Positions 11,700 to 22,884 are shown, counted from the first letter of the stretch. The stretch: DNA of 64,000 nt from Antilocapra americana (GCA_007570785.1 ML662442.1:34209909-34273908), one strand, 5' to 3'. The notes: a model not told the origin generated them from the letters alone. Translations and numbers: made by a program.

Positions 11700-11816
11700 A
11701 GAATCTGAAGTGTCAAGAGGTAAGTGACTTGCCTAAGGTCACATAGCTAATAAGTGACATAATAAGGATTAGAATTCACATTTATCTGTTTTATAGGTCC
11801 ATGTTCTTTATACCGT
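11700..11816 (-). mobile_element. MIR SINE fragment, antisense
   Basis: GAGGTAAGTGACTTGCCTAA, GGTCACATAGCTAATAAGTG and GATTAGAATTCAC follow the antisense MIR consensus order (aggttaagtgacttgcccaaggtcacacagct...). Ancient and shared across mammals; 5' and 3' ends are missing. Confidence 0.75.
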
Positions 11817-11896
11817 GTGTAAATTAAAGTAAGCCTCCCCCTCTCTAAATCACACATAATAAAATACTGGAATCATAGAGTAAATTGCTAATGTGC

Positions 11897-11941
11897 TATG
11901 CTTAGTAGCTCAGTCATGTCCGACTCTTTGCAACCCCATAG
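11897..11941 (-). mobile_element. Short Bov-A/BovB-tail fragment
   Basis: ATGCTTAGTAGCTCAGTCAT, GTCCGACTCTTTGCAACCCC and ATAG form the 3'-terminal segment shared by Bov-A SINEs and BovB. It is heavily 5'-truncated, about 45 bp. Confidence 0.75.
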
Positions 11942-12179
11942 AAGAAGCCAAATATCACAACCAAACTGTGCAAAGTTCAACTGTAAAAGTTAAAGCAAAA
12001 CAAAACAAAGCTAGTTTGTACTCGAAAAGAAGTGGAAAAAAATGAAAAAGAAGATGGAATGGAATAAAATTTCCTACATAATGAATAGAGAATAAAAGAG
12101 TTATGGTTATGAATGATTAAAAAAACATTTTTTAATGTTTTTGACAAGGATAAAAAAGATAATTTGATTGCCAAATTGG

Positions 12180-12201
12180 TTTTTTTTTTTTTTTTTTTTT
12201 T
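12180..12201. repeat. Poly-T homopolymer (T22)
   Basis: 22 consecutive T within a generally A/T-rich stretch. It may be a retroelement tail on the minus strand, but no body was recognised. Confidence 0.9.
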
Positions 12202-13397
12202 GGTTAATGACCTTTTAAAGGAGGTCAACATGGCAGAACATGTTTTGGATGATTACAAAATTTCCTCATTGAGAATCTGATTTCCTAACTAGCTGATTTT
12301 CCTGTCAGCTTAAAAGTGATGATATAGAATCATTGGCTTTACCTATAGTGGCTGCAAAACCAGGTATGACAAAGACTTGTTTAGTCTGACTGGCTAAAAG
12401 TTATTAAGATGATCAGTGCAATTTATGATGTGTGACTGTCCGAGCTAAATGTCTAAGCCAGTCTTTAGAAATTAGTTTCATTTGAAACTCACAAACTGAT
12501 TTTTTACATATGAAACCAAGCCCTCCCATAAATAAGAACTTCATTCCCAGAGTCTTGAAAATAATGAGAGTTCCTCTTAATGGACTAGAAAGAAGATCCT
12601 GCTGTGCTCCTGAGCACAACACAAACCATTAATCTGATTAGAGAAAGAATTGAAAACTTGAGAAATTTAAAAAAAAGTATTCAAAACTGCATAATTATAT
12701 TTTTTAATTAATTTCTTTTTAGTATTTTGAGTTAAATCCAACAACAAATGGATATGCATTGTTCGGTATAGCTTTTAAACTTCTAATATTTTTATTTCTG
12801 TATTGTTGATATTTAACCCATAAAACTATTGTTTGATACAAATTATCTGATGTATAAAAGATACTTTTTTTTTTTTGTACTTTGAAATGAGAAGAAGTTA
12901 TTTTCCAAACACAGAAAATTAACCATAAAGGCTATGGGCTATTCCAGCAAGATACATTATTTTGGTTTTTAAGAATTTTTTAATCATACACTATTATTTG
13001 AAGCAAAGAACGTTTTCCCTTTATTATCCTTCTCTACAGAACTAAGCAAGATGTAACTTGAACCTGGGGAAGCTAACCAGACTCTCCGGCCTGAGAAATG
13101 GACTGTGGGTAACTATGTGAAAGCTATAATCAGGAGGCTTTTTGTTTGAGTAGAAGTAAATATTTCAAAAGCTTCTCTTGGCCAAGCTTAATATTAGGTT
13201 AAATCATTATGAAATTTCAGTTTTATAGGGTCAAAAATGGATGAATAGCAATAATGTTACATACTTCCACAAAATGCATTAAGATACTGAAATTTGCGAA
13301 GATGTAATGATTATTGTCTCAAGACACAAAAAGCAACTTTGGGAATAAAAAACTACATTGCCTGTGAGAAGATAAATACTAAACGAAAGTAACTGTG
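12202..13397. other. Unassigned AT-rich non-coding stretch
   Basis: No gene, RNA or repeat family recognised. Contains several T/A homopolymer runs (for example near 12865) and chance open frames only. Confidence 0.45.
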
Positions 13398-13569
13398 TCA
13401 AGTCTTGTCAAAGTGAATCCCTGCACCAGCAGAACTGCATCACTTGGGAATTTAAAAATGCCTACTGTAGCTCCTCCCTGAATCCTATACTGTGGGGTGG
13501 GGCTAAGAAACTTGTGCTTTAATTAGCCGCCGGTTGACTTTGATGTATGCTAATATTTAAGAACCACTG
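13398..13569. mobile_element. MER5A-type hAT-Charlie MITE
   Basis: CACCAGCAGAACTGCATCAC, TTGGGAATTTAAAAATGCC, CTGTGGGGTGGGGCTAAG and a terminal AAGAACCACTG match the MER5A consensus, whose ends are the CAGTGGTTCT inverted repeat. The right terminus is retained; the left terminus is decayed. A non-autonomous DNA transposon, shared by placental mammals. Confidence 0.75.
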
Positions 13570-14759
13570 GACTATGTGTTTCCTAGCATGAACTATGTCC
13601 TCACTATCACTGAGACTTGAATTGAGTTGAACTTGCACTTATTAAGTTTACATGCCAACTGACAGAGAAAACCCAGCAGTGGCAATCTTTTACTTTATAC
13701 ATTTGATCATTGGTATTATTATATGTTCACAGTACTGTCTTTTATGCTATCCTTTCATTCTCCCATTTGGAAAATCTTTGATGGTAGTAGGAAATGCTAC
13801 TTTTGTCTTATCAAAGGAAGTGAGATTTTGAAGATAGAAATAAAGCCACTTGGCACATATTTAATCATAGTTGTAAGGTTTTTAACTCATAGAAGTAAAG
13901 ACCTAAATGTAAGAGAAGATGGTTTGCTAATTGGAAAAAAAAGTGATAAGAGAAAGGAACTAAGGAAAAGAGATTTGTACACTGTTCAGTGTTTTGAGGA
14001 GTTTTAAGGTAGTAGAACAAACACAGGAATGCCGGTCTTATAAGCAGGTTCAAGACTGCTGCTCAGAGCATGAAGCCAGGATTACAGGTTCCATGAACTA
14101 GCTAAGGTGAAGTATATTAGCTCCTTTAGTGTAGGGTATAGCAGAGCAAATGCTTTTTTGTGTGCTTTGAAATATATTTTTTCAAGTGAGAAGCAAATGA
14201 AAATAATGGATAGAAAATACCATTAAAATGATCGTTGGATTGATATCTGAAAAAGTGGGTTTCAATAAGATAATGGAAAGTTTCTGACATTCTCGATTGC
14301 TAATATTTTGAGATTTACCATTTTGTAATGTTCTATTATACTTGAAAGTGTAAGATTTTATTATTTTAAGCATCAAATAATTCAAACCATTCCAATTCAT
14401 GAGAAGGATTAGATATGACAAACATTTTGTCATGTGTGTGACAAAAATCCTACAACAAATATCAGCCCTAATGGAGGAGTTCCAGGCCCAGTTCATTTAT
14501 GGTTGAGGAGAAGACAAGAATGGTCACATTCAACCCTGTGCCATAACACTGTGGGAGCTTTTAGCCAGTGAAATGAGGAAAAGAAAGAACAAATAAGTAC
14601 TACAAGGGTAGAGACAAAAATAGTCTTATACTGTGTACCAGAATATTTAAGAGGATCAATATATTGTTAACATAATAAGAGGACAAAAAGGAGACTTGAA
14701 TAAATGTAAAAACTTAATATCACATATATTTCAATTTTTAAGAATTTATTGTATAAACT
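13570..14759. other. Unassigned non-coding stretch
   Basis: No gene recognised. A 94-codon frame at 13723-14007 (+) and a 104-codon frame at 14182-14496 (-) have no family signature and fall in AT-rich sequence. The region 14500-14760 may be the upstream margin of the old L1 that follows. Confidence 0.4.
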
Positions 14760-16560
14760 ATATCTTGTCCAGTCAAAATTCTGAGAATTTTTGAGTAACT
14801 TTAAAAATTGATTCTAAAATATGTGTACAAAAATAAAAGTCCATGCATATTTATAGTAATTTTTTAAAAAGAAGCCAAGGAAGGACTTGTTTAAGCAGAA
14901 CTTCAGGCATATTACAAAACTATCATTTAAAAAATGTTGTACTAAAATTAAAAAAAAACCCAACTTTTAAAAATGTGGTGCTAGCATGGAAACATATAGG
15001 TAGATAGTGGAGTGGAATCAAGTATAGAAAGAGAAGAAAAAAATATGATTGAGGTGACACAGTAAATTAGCAAGGAAAAGATGGATTTTTTAATATAAGC
15101 AATAGAAAAATTAGGTCAAGACATAAGAAAAGTAAATTTGTAATTTATGCTTCATATTGCACGAAGAAAAGAAAAAGAATCCACTTCAAGTGAATTAAAG
15201 GTCTAAACTTGAATGGCAAAAATTCAAAGCTTTTATGGAGGAAAACACAGGAATTTAACTTTGTTATCTCATTTAGGGAAACCCCAGCAATGTCCCAGAG
15301 CACAAGTGAGAATATCTAAATACAAACTTTATTTTTAACATAGGATTCCATAAGCAAAATTAATGGGCAGGAATGAATTAGAAGAAGGTATTTATAATGT
15401 GAAAACAAAGTACATACACAACATGTATATTGGTTTCCTGAAAATAAGGAAGAAAATTTGTAAACCCAATACCACATGAATGAAATATATGGAAAACATG
15501 GGATAGGGATTGAATAGTTAATAAATAACATATACTTACTAATGAGTTATTATCAGATAGACAAAGATTCAAAAGGCTCACAACATCAAGTTCTCATAAT
15601 ATCAGTGGCTGGTGGAGCAAGGTGATGTAGTCACCTTGGGCAGTAATTCACCAGTATTTAGTGAAATTAAATATTTCAGTAACTATGATTCAGCGATCCT
15701 ATTCCTGGTGAACCTCTCACAGAAACTCTCCTTATATTCATAAGAAAATCTGTTTCTTACAGTGTTAGCTATGTTAGCAAAAGAGAGGGAGGCAACTGCA
15801 TGTGCCTATCCCCAGAAGAATATGTAGGTATCATGTGAAGATGCAAACCATAAAAACTAGGTTTACCAAGGCTATTGGGGTCTCCCAGGAGATCCCCAAT
15901 AAGGATTGATCCTCTTCCTTTCTTGGATTTTGAATAAATGGAGTAATAAAAGCAAGACTCCATGGAAGTCTAAATGTTACTCTTATTGTTGGATAGTGCA
16001 GCATTGGAAAATATAGTTTAGTGTGAGAAAAGGGAACCATTACCTGAAAACCAGAGTGGTCAGAGTCTCCATCTCTGAGCAGAAGATAAAGGTGGACCCC
16101 CTGCAGGCAGTCAGGACCTGTAAGAAAATAGGCAGAACAGAGCAGAACAGAACATGCCAGCCAGCCATTCTCAAATGTACCAATGAAGAGGTCACTCTAC
16201 CTGTCAAAGGCAGAGTGAAAAACAAGGCAGAATGGGGCGTTTTATGGGAAATTGACATTCCTTGCAAAGATTAACAATAGGGATAGATCTAAAAGCATAA
16301 TATTGGTGAAAAGGTCAGGAATGAGACAATTTATAGTTCAATAAAATATACACATGTAATTTTTAAAAAGTACACAAAGAGCATATTTTTGAAGGTTGCA
16401 AATACAGGAAATATACAGAAGGTAGATTATAAAGATGGGGAGAACATATATTTTGTAGATGTCTATGGGAGATTAAAAGTTAAAATTGTAAAAGAGGAGT
16501 TTTGCAGAGATGAAGATAGTGTCACCTGAATTTAGGTATATGAACAATTTACTCCTGTAC
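14760..16560 (+). mobile_element. Long, heavily decayed ancient L1
   Basis: The order of diverged landmarks fits an old L1 ORF2 end and 3' UTR on the plus strand: GCATGGAAACATATAGGTAG with AGTGGAGTGGAATCAAG (about 14985-15025), AATTAAAGGTCTAAACTTG and GGAGGAAAACACAGGAATTT (15195-15260), TTCAGCGATCCTATTCCTGG (15688) and the CTCTCACAGAAACTCTCC step after it. Frames are destroyed. The segment 16023-16270 does not fit well and may be a separate insertion. Limits are approximate. Confidence 0.5.
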
Positions 16561-16817
16561 TACTGGGGTTAAAAAGACAACATTAGGGATGCAGAGATGA
16601 TATGGCATTTTTTATTATGCTGTTATCTGCATTTGCATATATGACCAAAAAGAAATCCTACCACAAAAATAAAGTTAATAAATGATAGCAGTTATCCCAG
16701 GACTCAAGGATGGACAAAAGTATTAAGCTTTCTCTAGAGTTTAGAATCTTTTGAGAGACAGCTTTCATTTTTACACAAAACTTTTACTTCCAAGGAGAGA
16801 TGATTAGTAATCAGACG

Positions 16818-17005
16818 ATGTTTGTAAGAGAGAAGGGAAATCAAACAAATCATTTTGATGTTCTAGGTACCGTTTTTTTACACTTCCTGTGCTTTTCACT
16901 TCCGGGGCGTGCATGTTTGTAAGAGAGAAGGGAAATCAAACATCATTTTGATGTTCTAGGTGCCGTTTTTTTACACTTCCTGTGCTTTTCACTTCCGGGG
17001 CGTGC
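16818..17005. repeat. 95-bp direct tandem duplication with ETS-like motifs
   Basis: Unit 1 is 16818-16912 (95 bp) and unit 2 is 16913-17005 (93 bp). They differ only by a 2-base indel (AAACAAATC against AAACATC) and one substitution (GGTACCG against GGTGCCG), so the duplication is recent next to the old repeats around it. Each unit carries CACTTCCTG (16881-16889; 16974-16982), CACTTCCGG (16897-16905; 16990-16998) and GGGGCGTGC. The first two contain the ETS-factor core GGAA in reverse (CCGGAAGTG is the classic form), and the third resembles an Sp1/KLF box. Binding is inferred, not shown. Confidence 0.88.
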
Positions 17006-17139
17006 TTTCTGCTATTGTGTGTCCCATTAGTGATTGACTGAGATATGTCCTTAATTCAGTTTATCTTGTTCCCAGAACCTGAGGAGATAAACAGAACCAG
17101 TTTTGCTATTTTTGTTACATAAATATCTTACGAGAAATC

Positions 17140-17900
17140 TGCTAGCAAACTGCCCCGCCGTGGAGCCAGGCAGGGCCCAAGCCAGGGAAGAGGGTGATTG
17201 CCAGCTGCGCTGGGCCTCCCTGGCTCAGGGAGCCTCGAGACTGGATGCCATCTTGAGGCAACTCCTGCTTGGGCTGTGCATACAGCACAGGGCTGCTAAG
17301 CGGCACCCACTCCGGGACTTGGAAAGTACCCCTCAGCCCCGCAGTAGACAGATGGTATTTCTTCTGCGTTTGTGTGGAGGGGGTGGGGGAGTGGTGGTAA
17401 CAATGAGCAGCAGTAGCCACTTGACAGGCTCCCTGCTGCCAAGAATTTGCATGACGAACGCTTGCTGCCATCTGGAGAACTTCAGCTCATTGAGGAAGAA
17501 TCAGCATCTCAGCCTCACGGTTCTCTTTGCCCCAGCCTGTGCTGAGAATCTCTTTTCCCAGGGGAGGAAGAGAGCAGAAAGGCAAATCAATCAGACGAAC
17601 GGAACCTGGCCTGAGGGAGGCAGGCTGCGCCATTCCTTAGGGGAAGTCCCGGTGAGCTGGACGCTGCTGCTCTAGTCCAGGGGGCGTGTGGACCAGGCTG
17701 GCATTTCGGAGTGGATTAGGTCAGTGGAGTCCGTCACCTTTTGAACAGGGCTTTGTTTATCCCCGGTAGTTGGTGGAGGAAATGTGGAACTGAGAAGGAG
17801 AAAACTCAAATAAGGAACCCCTTTCCCATGACCTCCAGCGTGGAGTTCAATGAGGCAAAAGACTGACCGTACACCCCGGGGATCTGGTCACAGACCACAG
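17140..17900. other. CpG-richer, unassigned block; possible regulatory element or exon
   Basis: Unlike its surroundings this segment is G+C-rich and keeps many CpGs (CCCCGCCGTGG, AAGCGGCACC, ACTCCGGGAC, ATGACGAACG, CAGACGAACG, GTCCCGGTGAG). It matches no repeat I know. An open frame of 190 codons (17103-17675, plus) has no recognisable domain and is Ser/Leu/Arg-rich, as expected of a chance frame in GC-rich DNA. Features of possible interest are an octamer ATTTGCAT (17445-17452), an E-box CATCTG near 17470, and a splice-donor-like G|GTGAGC at 17651-17657. Promoter, enhancer or non-coding first exon are all open; protein coding is not supported. Confidence 0.45.
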
Positions 17901-18209
17901 TGTGATGTACGATAAACACATGTGTGGGCCATTTAATTAAACACATAAAACAGCTTTCCAGCTGCTGAGATACTGCATGTTTAAAACAGAAGTTGTTTTT
18001 CAAAGTATGAAAAAAATTCCACCTAATATTAGTTACTGTACTTTTAACATCCTTTCCTTCCTTGTTATGGGAACCTTATGGCTATGGTATTTTTTCTCTT
18101 TTTTCTTTAAAAGGTATTTTTTTTTCTCCAAAGTATCTTTAATATTTAAAATTTATTAGGATCAAATGGTAGCTTAAATGAAACATTTTATTAGATTACG
18201 TCTTATAAG

Positions 18210-19208
18210 TTCAGATTAGTTCAGTTGCTCAGTCGTGTCTGACTCTGCGACCCCATGAATTGCAGCACAACAGGCCTCCCTGTCCATCACCAACTCTTGG
18301 AGTCTCCCCAAACCATGTCCACCGAGTCGGTGATGCCATCCAGCCATCTCATCCTCTGTCGTCCCCTTCTCCTCCTGCCCCAATCCTTCCCAGCATCAGG
18401 GTCTTTTCCAATGAGTCAACTCTTTGCATCGGGTGGCCAAAGTATTGGAGTTTCAGCTTCAACATCAGTCCTTTCAATGAACACCCAGGACTGATCTCCT
18501 TTAGGATGGACAGGTTGGATCTTCTTACAGCCCAGGGACTCTCAAGAGTCTTCTCCAACACCACAGTTCAAAAGCATCAATTCTTCAGCACTCAGCTTTC
18601 TTTATAGTCCAGCTCTCACATCCATACATGACTACTGGAAAAACCATAGCCTTGACTAGATGGACCTTTGTTGGCAAAGTAATGCCTCTGCTTTCTAGGT
18701 TGGGCATAACTTTCCTTCCAAGGAGTAAACGTCTTTTAATTTCATAGCTGCAGTCACCATCTGCAGTGATTTTGGAGCCCAGAAAAATAAAGTCTGACAC
18801 TGTTTCCACTGTTTCCCCATCTATTTGCCATGAAGTGATGAGACCAGATGCCATGATCTTAGTTTTCTGAATGTTGAGCTTTAAGCCAACTTTTTCACTC
18901 TCCTCTTTCACTTTCATCAAGAGGCTTTTTAGTTCCTCTTAACTTCCTGCCATAAGGGTGGTGTCATCTGCATATCTGAGGTTATTGATATTTCTTCCAG
19001 GAATCTTGATTTCAGCCCGTGTTTCTTCCAGCCCAGCGTTTCTCATAATGTACTCTGCATATAAGTTAAATAAGCAGGTGACAGTATACAGCCTTGACAT
19101 ACTCCTTTTCCTATTTGGAACCACTCTGTTGTTCCATGTCCAGTTCTAGCTGTTGCTTCCTGACCTGCATACAGGTTTCTCAAGAGACAGGTCAGACGGT
19201 CTGGTATT
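18210..19208 (-). mobile_element. BovB (RTE) LINE, 3' part of a 5'-inverted copy
   Basis: Minus-strand BovB 3' segment. It encodes, with breaks, the end of the reverse transcriptase domain and the C-terminal region: RTGHGTTEWFQIGKGVCQGC, NNLRYADDTTLMAGS (the catalytic YADD box retained), KVGLKLNIQKTKIMASG, SWQIDGETVETVSDFIFLGS, VVMYGCESWTIKKAEC and then a stop at 18585-18587. The 3' terminus GTTCAGTTGCTCAGTC lies at the low-coordinate end. The strand switches at 19208/19209; see the adjoining piece. A TSD brackets the pair: TCTTATAAG (18201-18209) and TCCTATAAG (19510-19518). Confidence 0.93.
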
Positions 19209-19509
19209 AAAAGGTCAATTTTTATTCCAATCCCAAAGAAAAGCAGTGCCAAAGAATGCTCAATCTACAGCACAATTGCACTCATTTCACACTCTAGTAA
19301 AGTAATGCTCAAAATTCTCCAAGCCAGGCTTCAGCAATACGTGAACCGTGAACTTCCAGATGTTCAAGGTGGTTTTAGAAAAGGCAGAGGAACCAGAGAT
19401 CAAATTGCCAACATCCGCTGGATCATCGAAAAAGCAAGAGAGTTCCAGAAAAACGTCTATTTCTGCTTTATTGACTATGCCAAAGCCTTTGACTATGTGG
19501 ATCACAATA
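19209..19509 (+). mobile_element. BovB LINE, inverted 5' segment of the same insertion
   Basis: Plus-strand segment of upstream BovB ORF2: LKILQARLQQYVNRELPDVQ, GGFRKGRGTRDQIANIRWII and FCFIDYAKAFDYVDHN (motif A of the reverse transcriptase). It matches 61612-61909 of the longer copy. In an ordinary BovB this lies immediately upstream, on the same strand, of the part found inverted at 18210-19208. About 30 bp of the element (the 'klwkilkemgi' region) is missing at the junction. This is the pattern expected of twin-primed reverse transcription. Confidence 0.93.
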
Positions 19510-19667
19510 TCCTATAAGAGCTATATATAATATGTAAGACCACATAGCTTTATGTCTTAGAGTTTCTAACCTCAAACGACACCAAGGCAATCCCTCATTG
19601 GAAAAAAGAAATGGACTCATATATTAATTATGGAATTATCAAATACTTGGGAATAATGCCACATTTA

Positions 19668-19883
19668 GGGGCTTCCCTGGTGACTCAGATGCTAAAGAAT
19701 CTGCCTGCAGTGCAGAAGATGTAGGTTTGATCCCTGGGTCAGGAAGATCCTCTAGAGAAGGCAATGACTACCCACTCTGGTATTCTTGCCTGGGAAATCC
19801 CATGGACAGAGGAGTATTGTGGACTACAGTCCATGGGGTTGCACAGAGGTGAACAGGACTAAGTGGCTAACACTTTCAGTTTC
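19668..19883 (+). mobile_element. Bov-tA SINE with perfect 13-bp TSD
   Basis: Full-length plus-strand SINE: GGGGCTTCCCTGGTGACTCA, GAATCTGCCTGCAGTGCAGA, TTTGATCCCTGGGTCAGGAA, TATTCTTGCCTGGGAAATCC and CAGTCCATGGGGTTGCACAG. It is flanked by AATGCCACATTTA at 19655-19667 and 19884-19896, identical, suggesting a fairly young insertion. Confidence 0.95.
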
Positions 19884-19896
19884 AATGCCACATTTA

Positions 19897-21766
19897 CAAC
19901 TGATGCTCTGTGAGATTTTTGAAAGTGGTAATTGTATTATGTTTCTCCTCAGTACCCTAGCACCCAGCACAATTTCCACCTTAAGGAGAGTCTGTCTATT
20001 TCTGCTTTGGTTATTAGGAGTTATGAATTACAAATTAATAGCAAACTTCAGCCCAGTGGAGGACTTACTGGAAAGGTACTGAGCCATCATATGGACTGTA
20101 AAATGGTGAACAGCCAAGACTAGAAAGGAGGGGCCAGCAGCCGGGCTGCAGGAGTGCAGAAATTGCTTTAATGGTAAGTATGCCTATATTCTGGTGACCT
20201 CCAGCCTTTGAATCTAAATTTAAAATTCTCTGAAAGTGAATCGTAATGGGCCCAGCTTGGGTCTGTGTCACGTGATTGCTCTGGAGCAATCAGAGAGAGG
20301 GGAAGGTGGCAGGTGCAAGTAGTACAGCAGTGCTGTTGGAGCTGACTCTGGGGATCACAGACAGCTTCCACCCAAGGGGAAAGACATGTCTCCATTTCAT
20401 GTCCCAACAGCCCTCTGAAGTCATTGAGGAGTCACCTGGCAGTATCAGAGCTGAGGCACTCTGGTTGACTATATATTGCCGAGAACATAAGCCTAAAGCT
20501 TTGTTTGCCGAAACTTAAAATTTAAGTTATTTAAAACTTGTAAGTGTATTTCCCTACCTTATTTAATGGAATTATTGAGGTAATTTAGTGTTCCAATGAT
20601 TCAGAATTATAATTATGCATGTTAATTTTTATAAACTATTGTAACATGATGATCTCTTAGGAACCACCGAGGGATAGGAGGGATGGGCCTGGACTAGAAT
20701 GAAAGAGGGAGACATCTAGGATGTAATATTTAAGAAGGCACTCAGGCTAGCATGAGACTAAGTTAAGAGTATTTCCTTAAATGCTACATCCTTGGTGACT
20801 CACTTGCTGTGCCCTACTTTGGGCACTGGTCAGAGGGTATATTTAACCTTAAACAAAAATGACTTCATACTATTCACCTAGGTAGTTTTGTCATCTGTTG
20901 CTTCTGAAGAAACCATTGTTTTGTAGGGCCCTCATTGCAATCGCTCTCACTTCCCCTCCCATTCAGACTTGTCTGGTCTTCTTTTGTTTGCTATAACCAT
21001 GGTGTTCTGAGAGCCCTGTATTCCCAGCCCAACACCAGTCTAAGGCAATCCTGATTTAAAAATTCCCATCCTGTGGTACCATTGTTACTATGAATGTCAA
21101 TGATCTGATATTCATATGTACATAAGTATTCAAATCAATTTGAAACTTTCATAAAAGGGTCATTTTGAAATAATACTAAATGAGTAATCATTATGTACAG
21201 ATGTATTGAAATAAACACATTTCCTAGTACGACATGGATCCTGATTTTTACATTTGAAAATCCAGCAATTATAACCATGATCTAGGGAGAACTAAAGCTT
21301 TAAAGGTAAAAGCAGGTAGCTACAATAACAAAATTACATACTGCACTTTAAATCTCTACAACAACAGTTTTTGTGTGATTCCTTGAGGGTGATTCTAGTT
21401 CTGGCCTGTGGAGAAATAGCTCATGACATTTATGACAGAGTCTCACCTTTTTTTTCTAGGCTCCAGGTAGCCCCTTAGAGCCTAATGCTGAGTCGAAGAG
21501 ATGATTGCCAGAGGTGATGCGATGGTGAGACAGATTATCATTAACCTGGAAGGAAAGTCAAGTCTTGAATTGTGTTCTTGGCTCTGCTCTAACTTGTGAG
21601 ATTACCTTAGATAAGTCACTCATTCTCTCACACAGTTTTCAGGTCTGTAATTGAACTAGACAAATTTGAAGTCCCCTTTGGATGTAATATTTTCTATTTC
21701 CATTATTTCAAATAAGAGTTGACTGAACATAAAACTTGAAAAACATTTCTACTGTTTCAGGTGATC
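19897..21766. other. Unassigned non-coding stretch
   Basis: No gene recognised. Around 20225-20300 (GGGCCCAGCTTGGGTCTGTG, TCACGTGATTGCTCTGGAGC) looks like the end of the same old unassigned repeat as 25870-26270. The remainder, 20500-21760, shows no structure I can name. Confidence 0.4.
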
Positions 21767-21850
21767 TGTTGAGTTGGCCAAAAAGTCCATTCAGGTTTGT
21801 CTGTAACATCTTATGGAAAAACCTAAGTGAACTTTTTGGCCAACCCAACA
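21767..21850. mobile_element. Mariner-like MITE, 84 bp palindrome
   Basis: Terminal inverted repeats TGTTGAGTTGGCCAAAAAGT (21767-21786) and ACTTTTTGGCCAACCCAACA (21831-21850) match at 19 of 20 positions once complemented. The interior contains TTATGGAAAAACCT. This is the compact 'ggttggccaaaaagt' mariner-derived miniature element seen repeatedly in bovid genomes. It has no coding capacity and could fold into a single hairpin. Confidence 0.85.
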
Positions 21851-22138
21851 CATACATCAGTGAAATAATTAATTTTAAGGGTTTTCTTTGTGGTGCTTGC
21901 TTGTGATATTTTGTTCATCACAAGAACAAAATGCTGTGCCTGTGTGACCTGTTATTATAGCTGAGTCATTCCAGTGGTATAACAATTTTAGTTTTTTCCA
22001 TTATCTGTATACAACTTTAGGAAAATTGAATTAAAAAAATTAACCAGTGGGTAGTTTGCCTGCAAAACACTAGGAACTAGCTCAATCTGAGGACAGAATT
22101 AAAATGTACATGTTTTCTGGTATTATAGAGAATTGTGT

Positions 22139-22321
22139 ATATGTGCTCAGTTGTATCTGACTCTTTGTGACCCCACAGACTGTAGCTCGCCAGGCTCCAC
22201 TGTCTGTGGAATTTTCCAGGCAAAAATACTGGAGTGGGTTGTCTTTTATTTTTCAAGGTAATCCTCTCGATCCAGGGACTGAACCCGTGTCTCCTGCATT
22301 GGCAGGCAATTTCTTTACCAA
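22139..22321 (-). mobile_element. Bov-tA type SINE
   Basis: + strand landmarks: ATGTGCTCAGTTGTATCTGA, GACTGTAGCTCGCCAGGCTC, AATACTGGAGTGGGTTGTC and TGCATTGGCAGGCAATTTC. The head (complement of GGGCTTCCC) is missing, so it is 5'-truncated. A short candidate TSD TAGAGAA lies on both sides (near 22126 and 22326). Confidence 0.88.
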
Positions 22322-22448
22322 TTGTAGAGAACTAATTTTTGTTTAATTAAAAAAACAGAAACAGACATCTAGTTTAGTTAAATGGTCTTGCTTGCTTTTG
22401 TATCTTTTACTCTGTCAGTGTAATTGTTCTTTTAGGGGATATGCTATT

Positions 22449-22884
22449 GGTTCAGTTGTATCTCCCCCAAAAGACATGTTGGTATCCTAACCTGACTCAC
22501 CTCAGAATATGATGCGATGTGGACATAGGGTCTTTACAAAAATATTCAAAATAGTCTTTATAGTGGGCCTTAATCCAATGTTAGGATTGATGTCTTCATA
22601 AAAAGGGGAAATTTTAACACAGATATGCACACAGGAAAAATGCCACATGAGGAAGGCATAGATCTAGATTGGGGTAATATTTCTCTGAGCCAAGGAATTC
22701 CAGAGATTGCTCACATGCCACCAGAAGTTAGGCAAGAGACATGGAACAGATTCTTGTCTACCCTTAAAGGAATCAACCTTGCCAGCACTTTAAGATTGGC
22801 CTTCCAGCCTCAACTGTGAGATAATAAATTTCTGTTGTAAAAGCGACCCAGCTGTGGTACCTTGCCTAGTAAACTAATGCAGAT
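22449..22884 (+). repeat. MaLR LTR remnant, MLT1-like
   Basis: Ordered MLT1-type landmarks: TCAGTTGTATCTCCCCCAAA, GACATGTTGGTATCCTAACC, ATAGGGTCTTTACAAAAATA, GGGCCTTAATCCAATGTTAG, ACACAGATATGCACACAGG, GAGATAATAAATTTCTGTTG and a terminal GTAAACTAATGCAGA. It contains a polyadenylation-like AATAAA near its 3' end. A solo, non-coding LTR fossil of the ERVL-MaLR group; the 64-codon frame inside it is meaningless. Confidence 0.7.

Noticed and set aside
17103..17675. 190-codon open frame as a novel gene
   Set aside because: No domain or family signature; it lies in G+C-rich DNA where stops are rare, and the opposite strand is open as well. Kept only as part of a possible regulatory or non-coding exon block.
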